Assembly: GCA_934728585.1 (NCBI GenBank)
Contig: CAKVDZ010000004.1
Span: 62,001-126,000 of the forward strand
Reading direction: 5' to 3'
Source of the DNA: an uncultured Candidatus Melainabacteria bacterium
Lineage (GTDB): Bacteria > Cyanobacteriota > Vampirovibrionia > Gastranaerophilales > Gastranaerophilaceae
DNA: 64,000 bases
Shown here: positions 8,050 through 15,417 of the stretch, in pieces
Layout of the letters: each line of letters opens with the position of its first letter
How positions within the stretch are numbered: position 1 is the first letter of the stretch
Notes under the pieces: model-generated
Seen by the model: only the letters and a program-made list of their open reading frames with translations
The model's database searches: none
What the model was told of the DNA's origin: nothing
Program-made: the position numbers and the translations under genes

Positions 8050-8067
8050 TTTACATTTTTTTACATA
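8050..8067 (+). promoter_or_regulatory. HLR1-type site (predicted RpaB binding site)
   Basis: TTTACATT, two bases, TTTACATA is an exact match to the cyanobacterial HLR1 pattern: two (G/T)TTACA(T/A)(T/A) boxes two bases apart. It lies in the divergent gap, about 60-80 bases upstream of the predicted start of the 6514-7929 transcript. RpaB, the factor that binds HLR1 in cyanobacteria, is encoded at 41154-41900. Confidence 0.55.
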
Positions 8068-8138
8068 AAAATAATACAAATCTCATTCGTTTGTATTAGC
8101 TATAATTTGATAATTCATACATATGGACCAATAAATAC

Positions 8139-8165
8139 ACATGTATAATAAATATTACATGTATA
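8139..8165 (+). promoter_or_regulatory. ACATGTATA direct repeats upstream of the 8172 promoter
   Basis: ACATGTATA occurs at 8139-8147 and again at 8157-8165, 18 bases apart, each containing a palindromic ACATGT core. The second copy ends six bases before the -35. The placement suits an activator or repressor of the acyl-CoA synthetase gene. Confidence 0.4.
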
Positions 8166-8171
8166 GTAAGT

Positions 8172-8201
8172 TTGACATCTTATTCGCACTTAGTTTATAA
8201 T
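8172..8201 (+). promoter_or_regulatory. Near-consensus sigma-70 promoter
   Basis: TTGACA (8172-8177) and TATAAT (8196-8201) are both perfect, 18 bases apart, upstream of the acyl-CoA synthetase gene at 8246. Confidence 0.8.
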
Positions 8202-8245
8202 ACTAGGAATGTTAGCATTAAATGCACAAATAAAAGGTGAGGAAG

Positions 8246-9919
8246 ATGAAATATAGATCAAACAATGTTCTTTTGTTACTAGAAGACAAAACAGATGTTT
8301 ACGGCGATAGAGTTGCCTTAGGTATCAAAACAGCTCTAGGCTGGAAAGAGTTTACATATAAAGGTTTAGGACTTTTATCAAGAAAACTTGGTAGTTACCT
8401 AATCAACGAAATTAGTATTCAAAAAAATGACAGAATTGCCATTCTTTCCGAATCAAAACCAGAATATGGCGCATGCGTTTTCGCATCAATTCTTTCAGGA
8501 GCAACAACTGTTCCTCTAGATGTTAAATTAACAAAATATGAACTTGTTTCAATACTTAAAGATTGCCAACCAAGAGTTCTTTTGGTTTCTCAAACTTATA
8601 TTGAAAAAGCTTTAGAAATTCAAAAAGAAGTCGAAACAATTGAACACGTTATCGTTATGGACGAACCAAGCTATAACATGACACTTCCAAGCTTATATAC
8701 AATCAATTCAACTCCAAATTGTAAATGGCGTCATAGAAGCTCAAAATCAACAGCTTTCATTATTTACACATCAGGCACAACTGGAAATCCTAAAGGTGTT
8801 GAAATTTCATTCAGAAACATGCTTGCTCAATTGAACGACTTGAACACTGTTGTTCATAACTTCTTACCAGAGGGCGAAAATACTAAGATTTTATCAATTT
8901 TGCCAATGAACCACTTGTTTGAGTTAACTGTAGGGTTCTCAACATTCTTGTTATTTGGTACATCAGTATATTACACTCAATCATTAAAACCAAAAGATAT
9001 TCTAATGATTATGAGAGAAAAACAAGTTCAATTCATGGTAGTTGTTCCTGCGTTCTTAAAGCTATTAAAAGCAGGTATCGAAAACGAAATTCACAACAAT
9101 CCAGTTGCAAGAAAAGTTTTCCCTATTATGTACAACATCGCAAGATTTATTCCATCATTCAGAATTAAAAAAATGATTTTCAAAAAAATTCATGACAACT
9201 TTGGTGGTCAATTCAGAGGTTGTATCTCTGGTGGCGCTCCAATCGACAAAAACGTTGCTAACTTCTTCGAAACGATTGGTATCAAAGTTTACGCTGGTTA
9301 CGGTTTGTCAGAAACAAGCCCTGTTGTATCAGTAAACTATGACAAACGTAAAGACTATACATCAGTGGGTAAACCACTTCCAAGCTTTGAATGCAGAATC
9401 GACCCAGAATCTGGTGAAATTCAATTGAAAGGCCCATCAGTAATGAAAGGTTACCACAATCAACCAGAACTTACAGCTGAAACAATTGACCCTGATGGTT
9501 GGTTACACACTGGTGATATTGGTCACTTAGACAAAGACGGTCATATCCACATTACTGGTAGAATTAAGAACATGATTGTACTTTCTGGTGGTAAAAAAGT
9601 ATTCCCAGAAGAGGTTGAAGCCGTTCTTGAATCTAGCAACAACTTTGCTGAAGTTTGCGTGATGGGTTCATCTCGCGCAGGTGGTGCAAAAGACGGAACA
9701 GAAGAAATCGTTGCCGTAATTGTTCCAAGAGATAATTTTGCAAACGGTAAATCTGATGAAGAATTGAACAAACTTGTTAGAGAAGAAGTTAAACAATTAT
9801 CTTCTCACTTAGCTCCTTACAAACGACCAATTAACATTATCGTTCACAAACAAGAGCTACCAAAGACAACAACAAGAAAAGTTAAACGTAGAGAAGTTAA
9901 GCAATTGTTGAATTTATAG
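8246..9919 (+). CDS. Long-chain acyl-CoA / acyl-ACP synthetase (AMP-forming)
   Basis: This enzyme adenylates a fatty acid and transfers it to CoA or ACP. The AMP-binding motif FIIYTSGTTGNPKG lies near residue 170. The GYGLSETSP motif and DGWLHTGDIG follow, with GRIKNMIVLSGGKKVFPEEVE marking the hinge. The C-terminal Lys-rich end (PKTTTRKVKRREV) carries the usual catalytic lysine region. An in-frame GTG at 8237 lies inside the ribosome site AAAGGTGAGGA, so the ATG at 8246 is preferred. It has its own strong promoter and terminator. A second member of the family is at 20561-22471. Which acyl chain or carrier it uses cannot be told. Confidence 0.9.
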   Translation: MKYRSNNVLLLLEDKTDVYGDRVALGIKTALGWKEFTYKGLGLLSRKLGSYLINEISIQKNDRIAILSESKPEYGACVFASILSGATTVPLDVKLTKYELVSILKDCQPRVLLVSQTYIEKALEIQKEVETIEHVIVMDEPSYNMTLPSLYTINSTPNCKWRHRSSKSTAFIIYTSGTTGNPKGVEISFRNMLAQLNDLNTVVHNFLPEGENTKILSILPMNHLFELTVGFSTFLLFGTSVYYTQSLKPKDILMIMREKQVQFMVVVPAFLKLLKAGIENEIHNNPVARKVFPIMYNIARFIPSFRIKKMIFKKIHDNFGGQFRGCISGGAPIDKNVANFFETIGIKVYAGYGLSETSPVVSVNYDKRKDYTSVGKPLPSFECRIDPESGEIQLKGPSVMKGYHNQPELTAETIDPDGWLHTGDIGHLDKDGHIHITGRIKNMIVLSGGKKVFPEEVEAVLESSNNFAEVCVMGSSRAGGAKDGTEEIVAVIVPRDNFANGKSDEELNKLVREEVKQLSSHLAPYKRPINIIVHKQELPKTTTRKVKRREVKQLLNL

Positions 9920-9929
9920 TTTAAAAACA

Positions 9930-9958
9930 AAAAGACCTCACTTTATGAGGTCTTTTTT
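9930..9958 (+). terminator. Intrinsic terminator after acyl-CoA synthetase
   Basis: AAAGACCTCA pairs with TGAGGTCTTT around a CTTTA loop and is followed by a T-run. The same GACCTC/GAGGTC stem recurs after tRNA-His. Confidence 0.9.
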
Positions 9959-10006
9959 ATTCATAAAAATAGCCAATAAATTTACAGCATTAAAATTACT
10001 CAAAAA

Positions 10007-10819
10007 CTAAACAGTGGCAAATTCAATCAATTTTGGCACGTTGTGAAGTTCATAAAACATTTTTGCTGCGATTTTAAACTCGTTTTGATTTGCACTTACA
10101 AAAAATTCTTCATTCCCGCCATTTTCGTTAAGCAGATCTTGTTTTTTCAAATCCTCTTTAATAAAGTTTGCAAAATATTCCGCTGGGTCAATAAACATTT
10201 CGCGAGGTGCAAATTTACTTAAAACATCTAGTAAAAATGGATAGTGAGTGCAACCTAAAATTATTTTATCGGGATTATTCTCCAACATTTTATCCAAATT
10301 TTCTTTTATCAAACTTTGGCTTAACTCATCGTCTTGCTTGTTACCCTCAACAATTTGAACCCACCCAGGGCAAGACATTTCAAAAACTTCAATATTTTTG
10401 TTATATTTATTTATTTCTTGACTATAAGCTTTTGAAGCAATTGTTGCAGAAGTTGCAAAAACACCCAAACGCTTGATTGGCATTTGCGCAATAACTTTTG
10501 CACTAGATTGAATTATTGGATACAAAGTATAATCATATTTATCCTTATATTCATCATAAACATTGGCAGAAGTTGTATTACAAGCCATGACAACAGCTTT
10601 AACATCTTCATTCTTAAAATAATTAAAAATAACAGAAGTCAAATCAATAAGTTGCTCTTTTGTTTTTTGACCATATGGACAGTTTTTCAAATCGCCAAAG
10701 TAGATATAATCCTCGTTTGGCAAAATTGCTTTTAACTTTTTGTACACGGTTAAACCGCCTACACCAGAGTCAAAAACTGCAATTGGTTTATTCTTATTTT
10801 TGTTGTTGCTTATAATAAT
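10007..10819 (-). CDS. murI: Glutamate racemase, apparent AUU/AUA start
   Basis: Glutamate racemase makes D-glutamate for peptidoglycan. Both catalytic cysteine motifs are present (ACNTTSA and GCTHYPF). The first usual start codon in frame, GTG at 10747, would cut off FDSGVGGLT, which holds the essential Asp and Ser. The frame continues upstream through KPIAVFDSGVGG to a TGA at 10820, and the only possible starts there are ATT (10819, 10816) or ATA (10813). AAGGG lies seven bases before the first ATT. Starting there gives 270 residues, the normal size, and a 26-base overlap with the upstream amidase gene, implying translational coupling. A sequence error is the alternative. Confidence 0.85.
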   Translation of the reverse strand: MIISNNKNKNKPIAVFDSGVGGLTVYKKLKAILPNEDYIYFGDLKNCPYGQKTKEQLIDLTSVIFNYFKNEDVKAVVMACNTTSANVYDEYKDKYDYTLYPIIQSSAKVIAQMPIKRLGVFATSATIASKAYSQEINKYNKNIEVFEMSCPGWVQIVEGNKQDDELSQSLIKENLDKMLENNPDKIILGCTHYPFLLDVLSKFAPREMFIDPAEYFANFIKEDLKKQDLLNENGGNEEFFVSANQNEFKIAAKMFYELHNVPKLIEFATV

Positions 10820-12737
10820 TCATTATCCCTTCTGCAATTGCTTTTGCAGTTGCTTGTTTACGTTTTTCCGATACTAATTCGGCACGTTCTTCTTCATTTG
10901 AAATAAATCCGATTTCAACCAAAACAGCTGGCATCGTTGTATGATTTATAACATAAAATCTTGATTTAAACAAACCTCTATCTGGAGATTTAATAGATTT
11001 TGCTAAACTTGTATGAACCTTTTTAGCAAGATCTATACTGTAATCGTGGTAATAGTGAGTTTCTATACCAGTTGCAGTTGTACCCTCGCTTGAATTTACG
11101 TGAATACTTACAAAGATATCTGGTTTAACTTCTTCTGCAATATCAACTCTACCTTGCAAAGAAACATATTTGTCTTCATTTAGTGTCAAATGAACTTTAT
11201 ACCCATTAGAACGAAGAATTGACGCTACACGTTTTGAAACATCTAGTGTAATATCTTTTTCATTTATGCCAGCACGAATTGCACCATAATCAGTACCACC
11301 GTGTCCTGGGTCAATTACAACCACTTTTTCTCCAGATTTGCGAGTGATAATTTTTTCTGGAGTTTTTGTTGGTAAGTTTGTTACGTTTTCTGGTTGTCGT
11401 TTTGTTGTTGCCTCTTTTGGAGTAGATTTTATTGCCAGTTTAACTGTTCTTGCATCAGCGCCTGTATAAACTTTTATTGTATCATTTTTGTCTAGTTGAA
11501 TTGAGTATCTTAAGCCTATTCTTGGCATTAAATCTATTCTAGAAGAAGAAACGTCAGTTCCTCTAACCGTTGCCTTGAAATCTTGATCATTATATTGAAC
11601 GGCATTAAAGAAATACAACGTTAAACTTGTATTTTCTCGTTTTACCGCGTATACAACAGGTTTTGTAAAATAAAAATTCAAACCATAGTTGCTCGCGTCA
11701 GTTTTTGTAACCTTTGTACTTGCAAGGTTTGTCATTATGCTTGTTAATTTATCATGATTTAAGTTCTCTTTATCTGCTATTAAAATTGATTGATTATCCG
11801 CAGAATAGATTGGAATATATTTGTCTGCATTGTCAGTTGTAATAACAACTCTAGATTTATTTGCCTCAAATTGTCCAATTCTTACAGTATCGTTGCCGTA
11901 TTTGAATATTTTTGAACGAAGCAAAGGGTTAGCATAAGTATTTGGCATATCAAACACTAAACGCTCTGGAGAGCCCAGCTTCATAGGTTTCTCCATAGAA
12001 AACGAACCTATACCACTTAACAAAATACCATTTGATTTTGGTTGAACAGAGTTTAAATAGTATCTTGTTTTAAGCTTGAAATCTTTTCTTACAACGTTTA
12101 CATTCGCGTTTTGATAAGAAGTTTTCACATTAACTGGTACGGTAGAATTTTCAAAAGCTACCTGAATTTGGTTCAAAACTTTTTCAGGTGCAGTTGAAGT
12201 TTTATTCAGTGGCTTTTCGTCAGCTGTTACTACTTGTGATGTCATTGAAATAAATGAATAATAATCAGAAGTTTCAAATTTTGCATCTCTGTAACTTGTG
12301 TGCATATAATTAGCATCTAAGCAAACTTTATTGTTAAAAGTCACAATATAATTGTTTTTAAACTTCAATAATTTAACATTATCAGTCTTATAGTTTTCGG
12401 CTAAATATACAACAACTCTTACAACATTTGGATTTGTAGAGTTTTGTGAAATCAGAATTTGTCTTAAATCGCCACCTGATGAAATTTGAAAATTTTGTTG
12501 TCCAGCAGTAAGTACGGCATCTTTTATGTCAAAATAAATTCTATTTGGATTTGTTAACTTAACAATCTTTATCGGTTCTGCATTAGGATTATAAGCACTT
12601 GACATAAGGTAAAGCATATTTGCAGACGTGTCATAATTTACTGATGTAATCTTTTCATCAGCAAATACACTCTGCATAAACACAGTAAATATAACTACCA
12701 GCAAGAATAGTATTTGTTTAAATCTACTATACCCCAT
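10794..12737 (-). CDS. N-acetylmuramoyl-L-alanine amidase (AMIN + Amidase_3, AmiC-like)
   Basis: This periplasmic zinc enzyme cleaves the stem peptide from murein, usually for daughter-cell separation. A signal peptide (ILFLLVVIFTVFMQSVFA) ends near residue 26. AMIN-like beta domains fill about residues 30-430. The Amidase_3 domain follows from about 465: VVVIDPGHGG (zinc His), INEKDITLDV (zinc Glu), DIFVSIHVNS (zinc His) and VEIGFISN (catalytic Glu). A TACAAT lies exactly six bases before the ATG with no ribosome site, suggesting a leaderless transcript. The 3' end overlaps glutamate racemase, so two peptidoglycan genes are coupled. Confidence 0.92.
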   Translation of the reverse strand: MGYSRFKQILFLLVVIFTVFMQSVFADEKITSVNYDTSANMLYLMSSAYNPNAEPIKIVKLTNPNRIYFDIKDAVLTAGQQNFQISSGGDLRQILISQNSTNPNVVRVVVYLAENYKTDNVKLLKFKNNYIVTFNNKVCLDANYMHTSYRDAKFETSDYYSFISMTSQVVTADEKPLNKTSTAPEKVLNQIQVAFENSTVPVNVKTSYQNANVNVVRKDFKLKTRYYLNSVQPKSNGILLSGIGSFSMEKPMKLGSPERLVFDMPNTYANPLLRSKIFKYGNDTVRIGQFEANKSRVVITTDNADKYIPIYSADNQSILIADKENLNHDKLTSIMTNLASTKVTKTDASNYGLNFYFTKPVVYAVKRENTSLTLYFFNAVQYNDQDFKATVRGTDVSSSRIDLMPRIGLRYSIQLDKNDTIKVYTGADARTVKLAIKSTPKEATTKRQPENVTNLPTKTPEKIITRKSGEKVVVIDPGHGGTDYGAIRAGINEKDITLDVSKRVASILRSNGYKVHLTLNEDKYVSLQGRVDIAEEVKPDIFVSIHVNSSEGTTATGIETHYYHDYSIDLAKKVHTSLAKSIKSPDRGLFKSRFYVINHTTMPAVLVEIGFISNEEERAELVSEKRKQATAKAIAEGIMNYYKQQQK

Positions 12738-12766
12738 TTTGATATTGTACCACTTTTTTTAAAACT
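12738..12766 (-). promoter_or_regulatory. Leaderless-type promoter of the amidase gene
   Basis: TACAAT is followed by six bases (ATCAAA) and the ATG of the amidase, which places the transcription start at or next to the start codon. A weak TTTCAA lies 16 bases upstream. Confidence 0.4.
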
Positions 12767-12776
12767 TGAAAAAAAG

Positions 12777-12805
12777 TTGACCTTTCTTAAAAAAAACGTT
12801 ATTAT
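12777..12805 (+). promoter_or_regulatory. Promoter of the RRWYDT-repeat gene
   Basis: TTGACC (12777-12782) and TATTAT (12800-12805) are 17 bases apart, just upstream of the 12829 start. Confidence 0.6.
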
Positions 12806-12828
12806 CTTAAGAAAAAGGGAACGTGTAT

Positions 12829-13161
12829 ATGAATTTAAAACGCAGATGGTATGATACTCATAGCGAGGCAGCAAAAGCATTTGAGATATTAGCAAAACTT
12901 GATGACGAAGCAAAAAGACGTTTGTCAACAGATTTAATTGAAATTGTTCGTCAAATAAAAGAAGTTCATAAAGAAGAAAGTGAGCCAGAATTAAGCTTGG
13001 GCATAGAAAGAGTTATGGGCTTATACCAACAAAGTGTTAACGAACGACGTTGGTATGATACAAACAAAGATTTGAAATATGCTATAAAAACAATGTCAAC
13101 ACTGCCATCTGACGATTTTTTGAATATCATGGAAGGTCTTGCAGTTTCGTTAAACGATTAA
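12829..13161 (+). CDS. Hypothetical protein with two RRWYDT repeats
   Basis: No family is recognised. The 110-residue protein is an internal duplication: RRWYDTHSEAAKAFEIL near residue 5 and RRWYDTNKDLKYAIKTM near residue 69, each followed by a short helix-turn-helix-like pattern (DDEAKRRL and PSDDFLNIM) and a third helix. The two halves are joined by a charged linker. There is no signal peptide or membrane segment, so it is probably cytoplasmic. AAGGGA lies eight bases before the ATG at 12829, which is preferred over an in-frame GTG at 12823. It has its own promoter and terminator and is divergent from the amidase. Confidence 0.85.
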   Translation: MNLKRRWYDTHSEAAKAFEILAKLDDEAKRRLSTDLIEIVRQIKEVHKEESEPELSLGIERVMGLYQQSVNERRWYDTNKDLKYAIKTMSTLPSDDFLNIMEGLAVSLND

Positions 13162-13185
13162 GATTTGAATAAACTTTTCTAATCA

Positions 13186-13220
13186 AAACGGTTGAAATTA
13201 CTAAAGTTCAGCCGTTTTTT
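13186..13220 (+). terminator. Intrinsic terminator
   Basis: AAACGGTTGAA pairs with TTCAGCCGTTT (one G-T pair), followed by a run of T, after the RRWYDT-repeat gene. Confidence 0.75.
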
Positions 13221-13249
13221 GTCGTCAAATTAGCCGAAAGGAGAATTTT

Positions 13250-13423
13250 ATGGCAAGAATTATTGAAAATGAAGACGGCAAACGCAGGTTAATCAAAATG
13301 TCATCTGATGACGTCATAAGTGTTATAAGGGAATATCAAAAACATGTTAAAAATAAAAATAGCTATGAAGAAATCCGAAGTCAACTTGAAGATTGCATAA
13401 TTTTTATCCCAGAAGAAGTATAA
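13250..13423 (+). CDS. Small hypothetical protein, 57 residues
   Basis: An ATG with an excellent AAAGGAGAATTTT ribosome site opens a 57-codon frame starting MARIIENEDGKRRLIKM and ending IFIPEEV. It is charged, with one predicted helix (DDVISVIREYQKHVK), one Cys and no membrane segment. It lies between a terminator and the promoter of the module gene at 13528, so it probably has its own transcript. No family or function is recognised. The ribosome site and codon content make it likely to be real. Confidence 0.7.
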   Translation: MARIIENEDGKRRLIKMSSDDVISVIREYQKHVKNKNSYEEIRSQLEDCIIFIPEEV

Positions 13424-13460
13424 TAGTATCAACCATTTGGACCAAATTTTTACAAAAATG

Positions 13461-13488
13461 TTGATATTCAAAAAAATATCATTATAAT
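13461..13488 (+). promoter_or_regulatory. Promoter of the 13528 module gene
   Basis: TTGATA (13461-13466) and a perfect TATAAT (13483-13488) are 16 bases apart, upstream of the GGAGAG ribosome site of 13528. Confidence 0.7.
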
Positions 13489-13527
13489 CTAATACATAAA
13501 ATAGTATGGATAATTGGAGAGACGCTT

Positions 13528-14877
13528 ATGGGAATGGCAGCATCACAAGCTCGTTACTTGGGCTTAACAGCAAGAAAAACCAACACAGAATATGAAGGTC
13601 AACAAATTAACCAAGCACGTACAGCCTTGGCAAACCAATCAGCAAACTTGTTTAACAGATTGTTAGGCTTGTCAGTTCCGACTGCACCAAAAACAACTGA
13701 TTATACAAAACAATCATATTCATTCAGTGATGGATTTAACGATTACGAAGTTGATAACCTTGAAAACGTAGATTACACAGATCCAAATAGTGGAGAAAAA
13801 TATAACTATCAAGTTACATACCACTACAATCAAGATGTATTTAAAGCTATTCAAGAACGTAATACAAACCCACAAGTTCAAAAAATCAGAACCTTTGAAA
13901 CTGAATCTAAAACAGAAACAGGAGCAAAAGTTGAAAAACAACAAGACTCTTACAAAGTTACTGAAAATGGTGGTCAATCTGCTGTATTCACTAAGTGCGG
14001 AGAAGAAGATTTAGATGAATTAAAAGCATTGGCTCAAGCTGGTAAAATTGTAATTGATGACGTTACAAAAATCCAAGACGAATTCTATAAAGTTACTGGC
14101 ATAAATGCTGAAGGTGAAGAAACTAAATTATTCTGCAAAAAAGATGATTTAGAAAAAATTGCAAATGATGCAACTCAAACAGGTAATTTAAAATATGCAC
14201 AAACTGTTCAAAATGGATATACCTACAAAGTTGGAAATTCTAATGCAGAAAATTATTCTACTAAGGTAAACCCTAAAGAAGATATTGAGCTTAAAGCAGC
14301 ATTAGAACAAATTAGACACGACTTCCCTGAATTAGCAAGTGTTCCAGATGATCAAATTTGGATTTACACAAAAAATGGTAAAACTTGCTTCGCTACAGAA
14401 ACTGACTTAAATAACAGTATGTATTCTGGAAACGGAAATCAAATTAACAACCAATATCAAATTTCATCACCTATTGATTACCAAACAGGTATGAATCAAT
14501 ACTATGCAACAAACATTAAAGAAAAAATTACTGAAAAGAAATACGCAAGACTTGACGATTTTTCAGGCTCTGGACGTTATTCAAACATCACAATTAAAGA
14601 CCAAACAGGCACATTCCAATTAAATTCGGAAGAGAAAACCGACCAAGCAGCTTATAGCGACGCTATGGAACACTATAACTACAAAATTACACAATACGAA
14701 AAAGAATTGGCAGATATCAATGCTAAGACTTCAATTATTCAAGTTCAAGACAGAACTCTTGAATTACGTTTGAAACAGTTAGATACAGAGCAAAAAGCTC
14801 TTTCAACAGAAATGGAAGCAGTTAAGAGTGTTATTTCAAAGAATGTCGAAACAACTTTCAAAACATTCTCATCATAA
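13528..14877 (+). CDS. Large protein with conserved terminal helices and variable centre (paralogue B)
   Basis: This 449-residue protein is a clear paralogue of 6514-7929. Residues 1-41 (MGMAASQARYLGLTARK and on to ANQSANL) are nearly identical to it and match 4618-4941 in pattern. The last 55 residues differ at only a few positions (SIIQVQDRTLELRLKQLD, then a coiled coil to TFKTFSS). The middle, about 115-255, is unrelated in sequence to the partner and rich in Lys, Glu and Asp. No signal peptide or membrane segment is visible. TTGGAGAGACGCTT precedes the ATG. It is monocistronic, with its own promoter and terminator, away from the first paralogue. Function unknown; export or assembly through the conserved ends is inference. 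Confidence 0.85.
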   Translation: MGMAASQARYLGLTARKTNTEYEGQQINQARTALANQSANLFNRLLGLSVPTAPKTTDYTKQSYSFSDGFNDYEVDNLENVDYTDPNSGEKYNYQVTYHYNQDVFKAIQERNTNPQVQKIRTFETESKTETGAKVEKQQDSYKVTENGGQSAVFTKCGEEDLDELKALAQAGKIVIDDVTKIQDEFYKVTGINAEGEETKLFCKKDDLEKIANDATQTGNLKYAQTVQNGYTYKVGNSNAENYSTKVNPKEDIELKAALEQIRHDFPELASVPDDQIWIYTKNGKTCFATETDLNNSMYSGNGNQINNQYQISSPIDYQTGMNQYYATNIKEKITEKKYARLDDFSGSGRYSNITIKDQTGTFQLNSEEKTDQAAYSDAMEHYNYKITQYEKELADINAKTSIIQVQDRTLELRLKQLDTEQKALSTEMEAVKSVISKNVETTFKTFSS

Positions 14878-14910
14878 AATTCCAAAGGTACACAAGAATT
14901 TTAATGAGCG

Positions 14911-14938
14911 ACACTGCGGTACTATTCCGCAGTGTTTT
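14911..14938 (+). terminator. Intrinsic terminator after paralogue B
   Basis: ACACTGCGG pairs with CCGCAGTGT around ACTATT..., followed by a short TTTT. Confidence 0.7.
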
Positions 14939-15026
14939 CGTAACCACATAAAATCGCCCAATCGGGGTTAGAAATATTTTTTGTTTATTGTATTCTTTTT
15001 ATATAGTTTAATAAAAGGAGTACTTT

Positions 15027-15416
15027 ATGAAGAAAAATATTATAATTATTGCAACAATTTTCATTTTACCGATTATTGCCTACGCAATTTTGTCAGACAC
15101 ACAGGCTGTTTCTGCCCAAAAGCGTGTTGAGGGTCAACCGCAAGTTATAAAATTTTCTTCAAAACTTTGTGTTGATTGTAAAAAAATAAAAAAAGGATTT
15201 GACGAACTTGTACCTAAATATCAGGACAAAATTACAATCACAGAATACAACGTTGACGGAAGCGACGCAGAAGTTAACGAAGCTATTGCCAAATACAACG
15301 TAAACTTGGTTCCAACTTTGATATTTGTAAGCAAAAACGGAAAAGAAGTTCGCAGAACAGAGGGGTTTGTGAACAAAGCAACTTTAGAAGAATATTTTAA
15401 CGAGTTATTGAAATAA
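15027..15416 (+). CDS. Thioredoxin-like protein, membrane-anchored or secreted
   Basis: A thioredoxin-fold oxidoreductase of 129 residues. The N-terminus (IIIIATIFILPIIAYAIL) is a signal anchor, so the domain should face the periplasm. The redox motif is CVDC near residue 50 (SSKLCVDCKKIKKG), and the cis-Pro loop is VNLVPTLIFV. AAAGGAG precedes the ATG. The ccdA-like gene starts one base after its stop, so the two form a reductant-transfer pair: CcdA would move electrons across the inner membrane to this thioredoxin. A role in disulfide reduction or cytochrome-type maturation is possible; no haem-lyase genes are nearby. Confidence 0.85.
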   Translation: MKKNIIIIATIFILPIIAYAILSDTQAVSAQKRVEGQPQVIKFSSKLCVDCKKIKKGFDELVPKYQDKITITEYNVDGSDAEVNEAIAKYNVNLVPTLIFVSKNGKEVRRTEGFVNKATLEEYFNELLK

Positions 15417-15417
15417 A

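Noticed and set aside
13448..13455. TTTACAAA box upstream of the 13528 module gene
   Set aside because: No second box at the required two-base spacing, so it is not called an RpaB site.
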